From the NCBI GenBank assembly GCA_019695455.1, contig JAEUAC010000392.1:1-12295 (forward strand): a DNA stretch of 12,295 nucleotides. The letters run 5' to 3'. Made by a program: the position numbers and the translations under genes. Positions 7,246-12,295 of this stretch are shown piece by piece. Within the stretch, counting starts at the first letter, position 1. The number at the start of each line of letters is the position of its first letter. The notes beneath the pieces were generated by a model, which was given only the letters and a program-made list of their open reading frames with translations, was not told where the DNA came from and searched no databases. Origin of the DNA: Methylorubrum extorquens. Lineage in GTDB: Bacteria; Pseudomonadota; Alphaproteobacteria; Rhizobiales; Beijerinckiaceae.

Positions 7246-7692
7246 TCACCCGAGCGAGATCGCGAACCGCTCCTTCCTGACCCCGAGCGCCCCGGTCCGG
7301 AGATAGAAGCGGATGGCATCCCTGTTCCAGGCCTGCGTCTGCCATTCCAGGCGATCGACGCCCTCAGCCCGAGCAAGCCTCATCGACCCATCGAAAAGCT
7401 GCCGGCCGATGCCTCGCCCGCGCATTCCCGCCGTGATGAACAAGCAGTCGAGATGACCATACGGGCGTCCTCGCCAGAGCGAGAAGTCGAACGTGACCGC
7501 CGCGTAGCCGACGAGCACGTCATTCCGCTCCGCCACGAGCAGGTGCGTGGGTGGGCTGTCCGCCGACAGGATCGCCTCGAGGCCATCGAGGGACAAGAGG
7601 GCCACCTCGCGCTCGAATGAGGCATGTGCCCGAACCAGCTCGAAGACGGCCGTCGCGTCGGACGCCGCCGCTTTGCGAATCCGAGCACTCAA
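7246..7692 (-). CDS. GNAT-family N-acetyltransferase
   Basis: 148 residues. The acetyl-CoA-binding motif A reads R-G-R-G-I-G-R-Q-L (91-99), preceded by the beta strand L-D-C-L-F-I. Near the end, N-R-D-A-I-R-F-Y-L (about 123-131) is the usual motif B helix with its Tyr. This is a complete single-domain GNAT; substrate unknown (small molecule, amine or protein). The start is a TTG at 7692 that overlaps the rhodanese stop as TTGA, with GAGG about 8 bases upstream. Translation is probably coupled to the rhodanese gene. Reading further upstream in this frame gives only Arg-rich shadow sequence. An 8-bp inverted pair, TCGGGTGA (7177-7184) and TCACCCGA (7246-7253), flanks the gap to chaC but is too far apart to be a clear terminator. 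Confidence 0.8.
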   Translation of the reverse strand: MSARIRKAAASDATAVFELVRAHASFEREVALLSLDGLEAILSADSPPTHLLVAERNDVLVGYAAVTFDFSLWRGRPYGHLDCLFITAGMRGRGIGRQLFDGSMRLARAEGVDRLEWQTQAWNRDAIRFYLRTGALGVRKERFAISLG

Positions 7693-8093
7693 GCCCTGGC
7701 CTCGACCCGCGCCAAGTCGAAGCCCTCGTCGAGCCAGCCGGTGATGCCGCCGGCCATGATCTTGACGGGCCGCCCGAGTTCCGCGAGCCGGAGCGCGCCT
7801 TTCGCGGCGCCGTTGCAATGTGGGCCGGCGCAATAGGTCACGAACACCGTACCCTCCGGCCAATGTTCGAGCTTGGAGCGCACGATCTTGCCGTTCGGGA
7901 GGTTGATCGCGCCAGGAACATGACCCGCGGCGAACAGGGCGGGGCCACGGACGTCGAGCAGAACGAAGTCCGCTCCGCGCGCCAGGGACTCATGCACGTC
8001 CCAGCAGTCGGTCTCGAACGCGAACTCGGCGGCGAAGCGTTCGCGAGCGAGTTCGCTCGGTGCGGGCGGGACGGCGGTGACGGCGGTGGGCAT
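7689..8093 (-). CDS. Rhodanese-like single-domain protein
   Basis: 134 residues with one rhodanese domain. Visible are L-L-D-V-R-G (45-50), A-G-H-V-P-G-A-I-N-L-P (56-66) and the active-site loop Y-C-A-G-P-H-C-N (87-94), with the catalytic Cys expected at 88 and a second Cys at 93. Rhodaneses move sulfane sulfur to thiophilic acceptors; the loop C-A-G-P-H-C differs from the C-R-x-G-x-R of thiosulfate sulfurtransferases, so the acceptor is unknown. No signal peptide, so cytosolic. ATG at 8093 has GAGGA about 6 bases upstream. It is transcribed away from ftrA across a gap of about 76 bases and is followed by GNAT with a 4-base overlap. A rhodanese beside an FtrA-type regulator is a pairing I recall from other proteobacteria, so it is a likely target of that regulator. 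Confidence 0.85.
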   Translation of the reverse strand: MPTAVTAVPPAPSELARERFAAEFAFETDCWDVHESLARGADFVLLDVRGPALFAAGHVPGAINLPNGKIVRSKLEHWPEGTVFVTYCAGPHCNGAAKGALRLAELGRPVKIMAGGITGWLDEGFDLARVEARA

Positions 8094-8169
8094 GGTGATC
8101 CTCGTCTCTCGACGGGATCATGTCGCGCTCGCGGCGTTCGGCTTGCAATTGGCAGAAACGACATCCATC
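8094..8169. promoter_or_regulatory. Divergent promoter region, rhodanese / ftrA
   Basis: 76 bases separating the diverging rhodanese and ftrA starts, more AT-rich around 8140-8175 than the surrounding genes. It must hold both promoters and any FtrA binding site. TGCAATTGGCA (near 8145-8155) is an imperfect short palindrome. No confident -35 and -10 pair was identified. Confidence 0.4.
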
Positions 8170-9270
8170 GTGAGAATCGTGCCAAACACGACCGGACCTC
8201 TCGTCGTCGCGCTCCTCTACGATGGCCTGTGCACCTTCGAGTTCGGGATCGTGGCCGAAGTGTTCGGCCTGCCCAGGCCCGAGATGGGCGAAGCCTGGTA
8301 TCGCTTCGCGAGTTGCGCGATCGAGGGAGGCCCGTTGCGCGCGCATGGGGGCTTCACCCTGACGCCGGACAAGGGCATCGAGTGGATCGACCACGCCGAC
8401 ATCGTCGTGGTGCCCGGCTGGAAGGGGAGCGAAGAGCCGGTCCCCGAGGATCTCTGCCGCCGCCTGCGCGCCGCCCACGAGCGCGGATCGCGGCTCGTGT
8501 CCATCTGCTCGGGCGCGTTCGTCCTCGCCGCCACCGGGCTCCTCGACGGCGGGACGGCGACGACCCACTGGCGCTACGCCGCGGCTCTCCGCGAGCGCCA
8601 CCCCGACATCGCCGTCGACCATGCGTCGCTCTACCAGTCTCATGGGCGCGTCTTCACCTCTGCCGGGAGTGCGGCAGGGCTCGACCTGCTCATCGAGATC
8701 GTGCGTCAGGATTTCGGACCGGAAGCTGCGAACTCGGTGGCGCGGCGTCTCGTGATGCCGGCGCATCGCACGGGCGGCCAAGCACAGTTCCTGGAGCGGC
8801 CGGTGCCGGTACGACGGACCACCGACGTGGCCCCCTTGCTCGACCGGATACGCGCAGACCTTCGCGCGCCGTGGCCGCTGAAGCGCATGGCCGGGGAATG
8901 TCGCATGAGCCTGCGCACGTTCGTCAGGCGCTTCACGGAAGCGACGGGGTCGCCGCCGGGAGACTGGCTCGCGGCCGAGCGGATCGAGGAGGCCAAGCGC
9001 CTGCTCGCTGCAGGCCATCTCGGCGTGGACGAGATCGCGGTCGCCGTCGGGCTGGGCGGGGCCGACACCCTGCGGCACCACTTCCGCAAGCGGATCGGCA
9101 TCAGCCCCGGCGAGTTCCGGGCCCGCTTCGCCGTCCCGAAACGGCACGGGCCGGGAGGCCGGTTTCGTCCTGTCGCGAGCATCCCGCCTCCCTGTCCGGC
9201 CGACCTGATTGGGTCGTCGGCGGAGCGTCGACGGGAGTCAGACGGATCGGTTCGCGACCCTGAGGCCTGA
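8170..9270 (+). CDS. ftrA: FtrA-like transcriptional regulator (DJ-1/PfpI-type domain plus AraC-type HTH)
   Basis: 366 residues from this start. The N-terminal half is a DJ-1/PfpI, type-1 glutamine amidotransferase-like domain (about 10-170): it has the D-I-V-V-V-P-G-W strand, then V-S-I-C-S-G-A-F with the conserved Cys at about 113, and T-H-W-R-Y after it. The C-terminal third (about 220-321) is an AraC/XylS double helix-turn-helix: M-S-L-R-T-F-V-R-R-F in the first half and I-A-V-A-V-G-L-G-G-A-D-T-L-R-H-H-F in the second. Such GlxA/FtrA proteins are DNA-binding activators; the amidotransferase-like domain usually serves as a sensor. The GTG at 8170 fits the usual N-terminus, although no good ribosome site is seen. 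The frame is open to ATG 8077, which would overlap the rhodanese gene. The last 33 bases overlap the tail of the DUF429 gene. It probably controls the divergent rhodanese-GNAT pair. Confidence 0.85.
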   Translation: MRIVPNTTGPLVVALLYDGLCTFEFGIVAEVFGLPRPEMGEAWYRFASCAIEGGPLRAHGGFTLTPDKGIEWIDHADIVVVPGWKGSEEPVPEDLCRRLRAAHERGSRLVSICSGAFVLAATGLLDGGTATTHWRYAAALRERHPDIAVDHASLYQSHGRVFTSAGSAAGLDLLIEIVRQDFGPEAANSVARRLVMPAHRTGGQAQFLERPVPVRRTTDVAPLLDRIRADLRAPWPLKRMAGECRMSLRTFVRRFTEATGSPPGDWLAAERIEEAKRLLAAGHLGVDEIAVAVGLGGADTLRHHFRKRIGISPGEFRARFAVPKRHGPGGRFRPVASIPPPCPADLIGSSAERRRESDGSVRDPEA

Positions 9271-10104
9271 TCCGGCGTCGCGCCGCGCCGGAACCGCGAT
9301 CCAGCCGTCCCGGATCGTGGGATCGGGCGGCAGGGCGAGGCGGCCGGTCGCGACCGCCTCGGCCGCGAGGCTGCACAGGATGGCGTCCAGGGCGTCCGGC
9401 CTCTGGATGGCGAGGGCCGCGTGGGCGGGCTGCAGGGCGATGGCCTCGCCGATCGCCGCGACGATCTCGCGCCGGGCCGCCACGCCGCCGGCGCCGCCAT
9501 AGCCCTCGTGAGGCAGGCCCCAATGGCGGAGGAGGGCGGCCGGGAACGCCTCCGCCAGGAGGCCGGGGCCCTCCGGCGACCACGGCCAGCACGGCCGGCC
9601 CGACCGGGCGATCAGGGCCAGGCAGGCGGCCGCGAAGGGGGCGCCGCCGCGCGGCGTCCACCAGAGGGTGGAGCGCGTGTTGACGCCCCGCGCCTGCCAG
9701 ACCCGCTCGCAGGGGCGGAGCGGCTTCGCGCTCGCGAGCGGCGCGATGCCGGCCGCGAGGGCGATCAGGGCGGGTCCGGTCGGGAAGGGGCGGTCCGGAC
9801 CGGCCGGGAGCGCCGCGACGGCGGCCAGCAGCGCCTCGCGGCCGCCCGGCGGCCAGTGCCGCTCCGGGACGGCGAAGGGCGCGTCGACGGCGGCGACGTC
9901 GTAGTCGGCGGCGGCCAGGAGGGCGGCGAGCCTGTCGAACGGCGTCCCGTCGCCCGCAAGCGCCTGGACGGGTTCGAGGGACAGCAGGCGAAGCCGGTCG
10001 GGACGCTGCTCGGCCCGCGCGATCCAGACGGTCGGGTTCGCGCAGCGCGGTCGCCAGGGTGCCGCGCCGCCGGAGAAGTCGATGCCGAGGAGCGTGCCGC
10101 CCAC
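9238..10104 (-). CDS. DUF429 domain protein (predicted RNase H-fold nuclease)
   Basis: 288 residues. The N-terminus L-L-G-I-D-F-S-G (5-12) and the second acidic motif A-A-V-D-A-P-F-A-V-P (71-80) are the two conserved Asp motifs of DUF429, a family predicted to adopt an RNase H-like fold; no proven substrate. No signal peptide or membrane helix is evident. GTG at 10104 has GAGGAG 8 bases upstream; GTG at 10113 overlaps the ptsH stop (GTGA) and is possible but has its ribosome site too close. Either way it is tightly coupled to ptsH, which suggests co-expression with the PTS genes rather than shared function. Its last 33 bases overlap the end of ftrA on the other strand. Confidence 0.75.
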   Translation of the reverse strand: MGGTLLGIDFSGGAAPWRPRCANPTVWIARAEQRPDRLRLLSLEPVQALAGDGTPFDRLAALLAAADYDVAAVDAPFAVPERHWPPGGREALLAAVAALPAGPDRPFPTGPALIALAAGIAPLASAKPLRPCERVWQARGVNTRSTLWWTPRGGAPFAAACLALIARSGRPCWPWSPEGPGLLAEAFPAALLRHWGLPHEGYGGAGGVAARREIVAAIGEAIALQPAHAALAIQRPDALDAILCSLAAEAVATGRLALPPDPTIRDGWIAVPARRDAGSGLRVANRSV

Positions 10105-10109
10105 CGGCG

Positions 10110-10427
10110 TCACTCCTCCTCGCCGAACCTGTTCTCCACGAGGGCCCGGATGGCGGCGAGGCTGTCGGCGGCGTCGTCGCCGCGGGCCGTGACCGTGATG
10201 GTGGTGCCCTTCGCGGCCCCGAGCGTGAGGAGGCCCATGATCGAGCGGCCGCCGACGGTCTCGCCGCAGCGCGTCACCGTCACGTCGGCCTCGAACCGGT
10301 CCACGGTGCCGACGAACTTGGCGGAGGCGCGCGCGTGCAGGCCCTTCTTGTTGACGATCAGGAGCTCGCAGGCGAGCGCGCCCTCGGGAGCGGGGGCGGG
10401 CGGGCACTCGTCGGGGAAGAGGCCCAC
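10110..10427 (-). CDS. ptsH: HPr phosphocarrier protein of the regulatory PTS
   Basis: 105 residues. HPr relays phosphate from enzyme I to EIIA in the cytosol. The active-site motif K-K-G-L-H-A-R-A-S-A (27-36) holds the phosphorylated His at 31. G-G-R-S-I-M-G (59-65) holds the Ser target of HPr kinase, at 62. Both phosphorylation sites are therefore present, in agreement with hprK upstream. It is about 15 residues longer at the N-terminus than usual (Pro- and Glu-rich lead) and ends in an acidic E-E-E tail. The start is GTG at 10427, one base after the stop of the EIIA gene; no better in-frame start exists downstream before the domain. No sugar permease gene is nearby, so the system is probably regulatory rather than for uptake. 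Confidence 0.93.
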   Translation of the reverse strand: MGLFPDECPPAPAPEGALACELLIVNKKGLHARASAKFVGTVDRFEADVTVTRCGETVGGRSIMGLLTLGAAKGTTITVTARGDDAADSLAAIRALVENRFGEEE

Positions 10428-10428
10428 G

Positions 10429-10830
10429 CTACTTGCCGGCCAGGACGCGCGAGGCGACGTTGATGTACTTGCGGCCCGCCTCCTGGGCCTGGAGGACCGC
10501 GTCCTTCAGGACCTCCTCGTCCCGCACGGAGGCGAGCTTGATGAGCATGGGCAGGTTGATGCCCGCCACGACCTCGACCGACCCGCCGTTCATGCAGGAG
10601 AGCGCCAGGTTCGACGGCGTACCGCCGAACATGTCGGTGAGAACCACGACGCCCGATCCGGAGTTCACACGCCGGACGGCCGCCATGATGTCCTCGCGGC
10701 ACAGCTCCATGTCGTCCTCGGGGCCGATCGTGATCGTCTCGATCTGCTTCTGAGGGCCGACGACGTGTTCAAGCGCGGCCCTGAACTCGGTCGCGAGCTG
10801 CCCGTGGGTCACGAGCACCATTCCGATCAT
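10429..10830 (-). CDS. ptsM: PTS EIIA component, mannose family
   Basis: 133 residues. The start M-I-G-M-V-L-V-T-H-G (1-10) carries the phosphorylated His at 9. L-T-D-M-F-G-G-T-P (about 64-72) is the other EIIA-Man signature. In alphaproteobacteria this protein receives phosphate from HPr and acts on regulation, since EIIB and EIIC partners are lacking; in the Brucella and Sinorhizobium PTS it is grouped with hprK and ptsH, as here. The start is ATG at 10830, the usual family N-terminus. An upstream GTG at 10842 has a GGGGTGA purine run and would add four residues. The stop is TAG. The gap to hprK, about 90 bases, could hold a separate promoter. Confidence 0.9.
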   Translation of the reverse strand: MIGMVLVTHGQLATEFRAALEHVVGPQKQIETITIGPEDDMELCREDIMAAVRRVNSGSGVVVLTDMFGGTPSNLALSCMNGGSVEVVAGINLPMLIKLASVRDEEVLKDAVLQAQEAGRKYINVASRVLAGK

Positions 10831-10875
10831 GTGCAACGACACTCGTCACCCCAGCGGGCGGAGGCGCCTAGTTTT

Positions 10876-10904
10876 GTGCAGTGCGAAGGCAAGTGCAAGA
10901 GCAA
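10876..10904. repeat. Hexameric imperfect direct repeats in the EIIA leader
   Basis: On the plus strand GTGCA, GTGCGA, AGGCAA, GTGCAA, GAGCAA follow one another, so a roughly 6-base unit is repeated about five times. On the transcribed strand this reads TTGCTC TTGCAC TTGCCT TCGCAC TGCAC, then AAAACTAG. TTGCAC with a 17-base spacer to AAAACT could serve as a weak promoter for the EIIA gene. Function not established. Confidence 0.4.
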
Positions 10905-10917
10905 CGCGGCGATTTGC

Positions 10918-11373
10918 TCATCCAACGATCATAAAGGTGTCATCGAGCGATCTCAATCGCCACCGTGTCACGCTGCAGGCTAAGGGCCGGTTAACCACGA
11001 TCCGAGACAGCGCGAGCCCGGCGGCCCGGTAGGGCTCGGCTGCCTCGTCCGGGAGGCGCGGCGCCGCCGGATCGAGCTCCACGCAGAGGTGGAGGATCGC
11101 CGCGGGCTCGAAGGGCCGCTCGACGAGCCCCGCCCCGCGCAGCTCGATCAGGCCCGGGATCGCCGCGTGCGGCCGCGCGAGAAGGCGCCCGCCGACGGCC
11201 TCCAGCGTCACGCGGTCGTCGCCGACGAGCGCGGCGAAACGTCCCTCCGCCGCGGCGCCCGCGATCAGCTCCTCGGCGAGGCTCGACTTGCCGGCTCCGG
11301 AGGCGCCGAGGATGAGGATCCCGTGCTCCCCGACCACGATCGCGGTGCCGTGGACGGCGGGGGCGGCGGTCAC
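10918..11373 (-). CDS. hprK: HPr kinase/phosphorylase, short alphaproteobacterial form
   Basis: 151 residues. HprK phosphorylates HPr on its Ser and can reverse this, adjusting PTS phosphoflow to energy state. The P-loop G-A-S-G-A-G-K-S (23-30), G-D-D-R-V (51-55) and the family signature I-P-G-L-I-E-L-R-G-A-G (72-82) are all present. The protein holds only the catalytic domain: Firmicute HprK is about 310 residues with an extra N-terminal domain, whereas this short form is usual in alphaproteobacteria. The GTG start overlaps the chvG stop by 4 bases (GTGA), so the two are co-translated. Its target ptsH lies two genes downstream, with the Ser intact. Confidence 0.93.
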   Translation of the reverse strand: MTAAPAVHGTAIVVGEHGILILGASGAGKSSLAEELIAGAAAEGRFAALVGDDRVTLEAVGGRLLARPHAAIPGLIELRGAGLVERPFEPAAILHLCVELDPAAPRLPDEAAEPYRAAGLALSRIVVNRPLACSVTRWRLRSLDDTFMIVG

Positions 11374-12295
11374 GTCCGTCCGGCGGCGAGCGGCAGGCGG
11401 ACCACGAAGCGCGCGCCGCGCCCGCCCTCCGGGGTCGCGAGCGCCAGGATCGTGCCCCGGTGCGCCTCGACGATCTGGCGGGAGATGGAGAGGCCGAGGC
11501 CCGAATTCTGGCCGAAGCCGTGGTCGGGGCGGTCGGTGTAGAACCGCTCGAACACCCGCTCGACGGCATGGGCCGGGATGCCCGGCCCCTGGTCCTCCAC
11601 CGTGATGACCGTCTCGCCCCGGCCCCGGCCGACCCGGGCCCGGATGATGGAGGCGGGCGGCGCGAAGGAGCGGGCGTTGTCGAAGAGGTTCGCGAAGACC
11701 TGCCCGAGGCGGGAATCCTGGCCGAGCACGACGAAGGCGGATTCGGGCCCGGCCTCGATCTCCACCTCCACGACCGGCTCGTGCGGGCGCCGGCGCTCGT
11801 TCGCGACCTGGGCGAGGGTCTCCACCAGCCGCCGCATGTCGATCGGCTCCGCCTCGGAGCGGGCGAGCTCGGCGTCGAGCCGGGACGCGTCCGAGATGTC
11901 GCTGATCAGCCGGTCGAGCCGCTGCACGTCGTGCGCCACGATCGCCATCAGGCGCTCGCGCGAGGCGTCGGTCCTGGCGAGCGGCAGGGTCTCGACGGCG
12001 CTGCGGAGCGAGGTCAGGGGGTTCTTCAACTCGTGGGCCACGTCGGCCGCGAAGGACTGGATCGCGTCGATCCGCTCGTAGAGCGCGCGCGTCATGTCGC
12101 GCAGGGCGCCCGACAGATGCCCGATCTCGTCCGAGCGGTCGGTGAAGTCCGGGATCTCCTGGCGCGACCGCGAGCCGTGGCGCACCCGCTCGGCCGCCTC
12201 CGCGAGCCGCCGGACCGGACCCGCGATGGCGCCCGCCAGCAGCAGCGACAGCACGATCATCACGGCGGCCGCGACCAGGAACACCTGCAGGAGGG
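11370..12295 (-). CDS. chvG: ChvG-type envelope sensor histidine kinase, 5' part missing
   Basis: About 307 C-terminal residues; the gene begins beyond the right edge. Visible in order: the last membrane helix (first about 24 residues), a HAMP linker starting G-P-V-R-R-L-A-E-A, the H-box A-A-D-V-A-H-E-L-K-N-P-L (His codon 12035-12033), and an ATPase domain with N-L-F-D-N-A, D-Q-G-P-G-I, F-E-R-F and G-L-G-L-S. The H-box form with K-N-P-L-T and the position just upstream of hprK match ChvG/ExoS, partner of response regulator ChvI, which senses acid or envelope stress and controls exopolysaccharide and symbiosis genes. ChvI itself is expected beyond the edge. The stop overlaps the hprK start. 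Confidence 0.88.
   Translation of the reverse strand, partial: LLQVFLVAAAVMIVLSLLLAGAIAGPVRRLAEAAERVRHGSRSRQEIPDFTDRSDEIGHLSGALRDMTRALYERIDAIQSFAADVAHELKNPLTSLRSAVETLPLARTDASRERLMAIVAHDVQRLDRLISDISDASRLDAELARSEAEPIDMRRLVETLAQVANERRRPHEPVVEVEIEAGPESAFVVLGQDSRLGQVFANLFDNARSFAPPASIIRARVGRGRGETVITVEDQGPGIPAHAVERVFERFYTDRPDHGFGQNSGLGLSISRQIVEAHRGTILALATPEGGRGARFVVRLPLAAGRT

Noticed and set aside
7177..7253. 8-bp inverted repeat TCGGGTGA / TCACCCGA between chaC and the GNAT gene
   Set aside because: The arms are about 60 bases apart and no T-tract follows, so it is not a convincing bidirectional terminator.
9421..10983. A 520-codon plus-strand open frame across DUF429, ptsH and the EIIA gene
   Set aside because: It crosses three well-supported minus-strand genes and has no domain of its own.
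1..12295. tRNA or rRNA genes, insertion sequences, CRISPR arrays, phage or defence genes
   Set aside because: None was seen: no transposase or integrase motifs, no regularly spaced repeats, and no tRNA-like cloverleaf was noticed by eye.

Overview
The window is about 70% GC, with C/G at most third codon positions, GTG and TTG starts, and gene content typical of an alphaproteobacterium of the order Hyphomicrobiales (Rhizobiales). The end of chvG, then hprK, an EIIA-Man gene and ptsH is the classic 'incomplete PTS' locus of that class. A DivL-type kinase followed by a tsaE/phosphotransferase fusion also fits. A Methylobacteriaceae-like genome is my best guess, but the genus is inference.

Layout, reading right to left on the minus strand: 12295-11370 is the 3' part of a ChvG-type sensor kinase. 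It overlaps hprK by 4 bases (GTGA). After a leader of about 90 bases come EIIA-Man (ptsM-like) and ptsH. A DUF429 gene starts on the ptsH stop and ends at 9238. Its tail overlaps the tail of the plus-strand ftrA-like regulator (8170-9270) by 33 bases. Divergent from ftrA is a small minus-strand pair, a rhodanese-domain protein coupled to a GNAT acetyltransferase (8093-7246). A plus-strand ChaC-type gamma-glutamylcyclotransferase (6499-7176) and a divergent TadG-like protein with a vWA motif (6261-4972) follow. Then come ahcY (4873-3446), divL (3239-690, start uncertain) and the fused tsaE/phosphotransferase, which runs off the left edge.

How the genes connect: HprK phosphorylates HPr on Ser, while the phosphotransfer His residues of HPr and EIIA form a regulatory relay next to the ChvG envelope-stress kinase. 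AhcY removes S-adenosylhomocysteine (SAH). A perfect 20-bp AT-rich palindrome about 70 bp upstream of ahcY looks like an operator, possibly for a SAH-responsive repressor. DivL is a cell-cycle regulator whose phosphoacceptor His is Tyr.

The most striking observation is in ahcY. The reading frame is continuous and highly conserved from 4873 to 3446 except for one in-frame TAG at 4276-4274. It sits where AhcY normally has Glu, in the invariant S-E-E-T-T-T active-site motif. Either this is a sequence error, or the strain has a broken, recoded or split SAH hydrolase. I found no RNA genes, insertion sequences, CRISPR arrays or wholly new multi-gene system. No gene-free stretch exceeds 300 bases.
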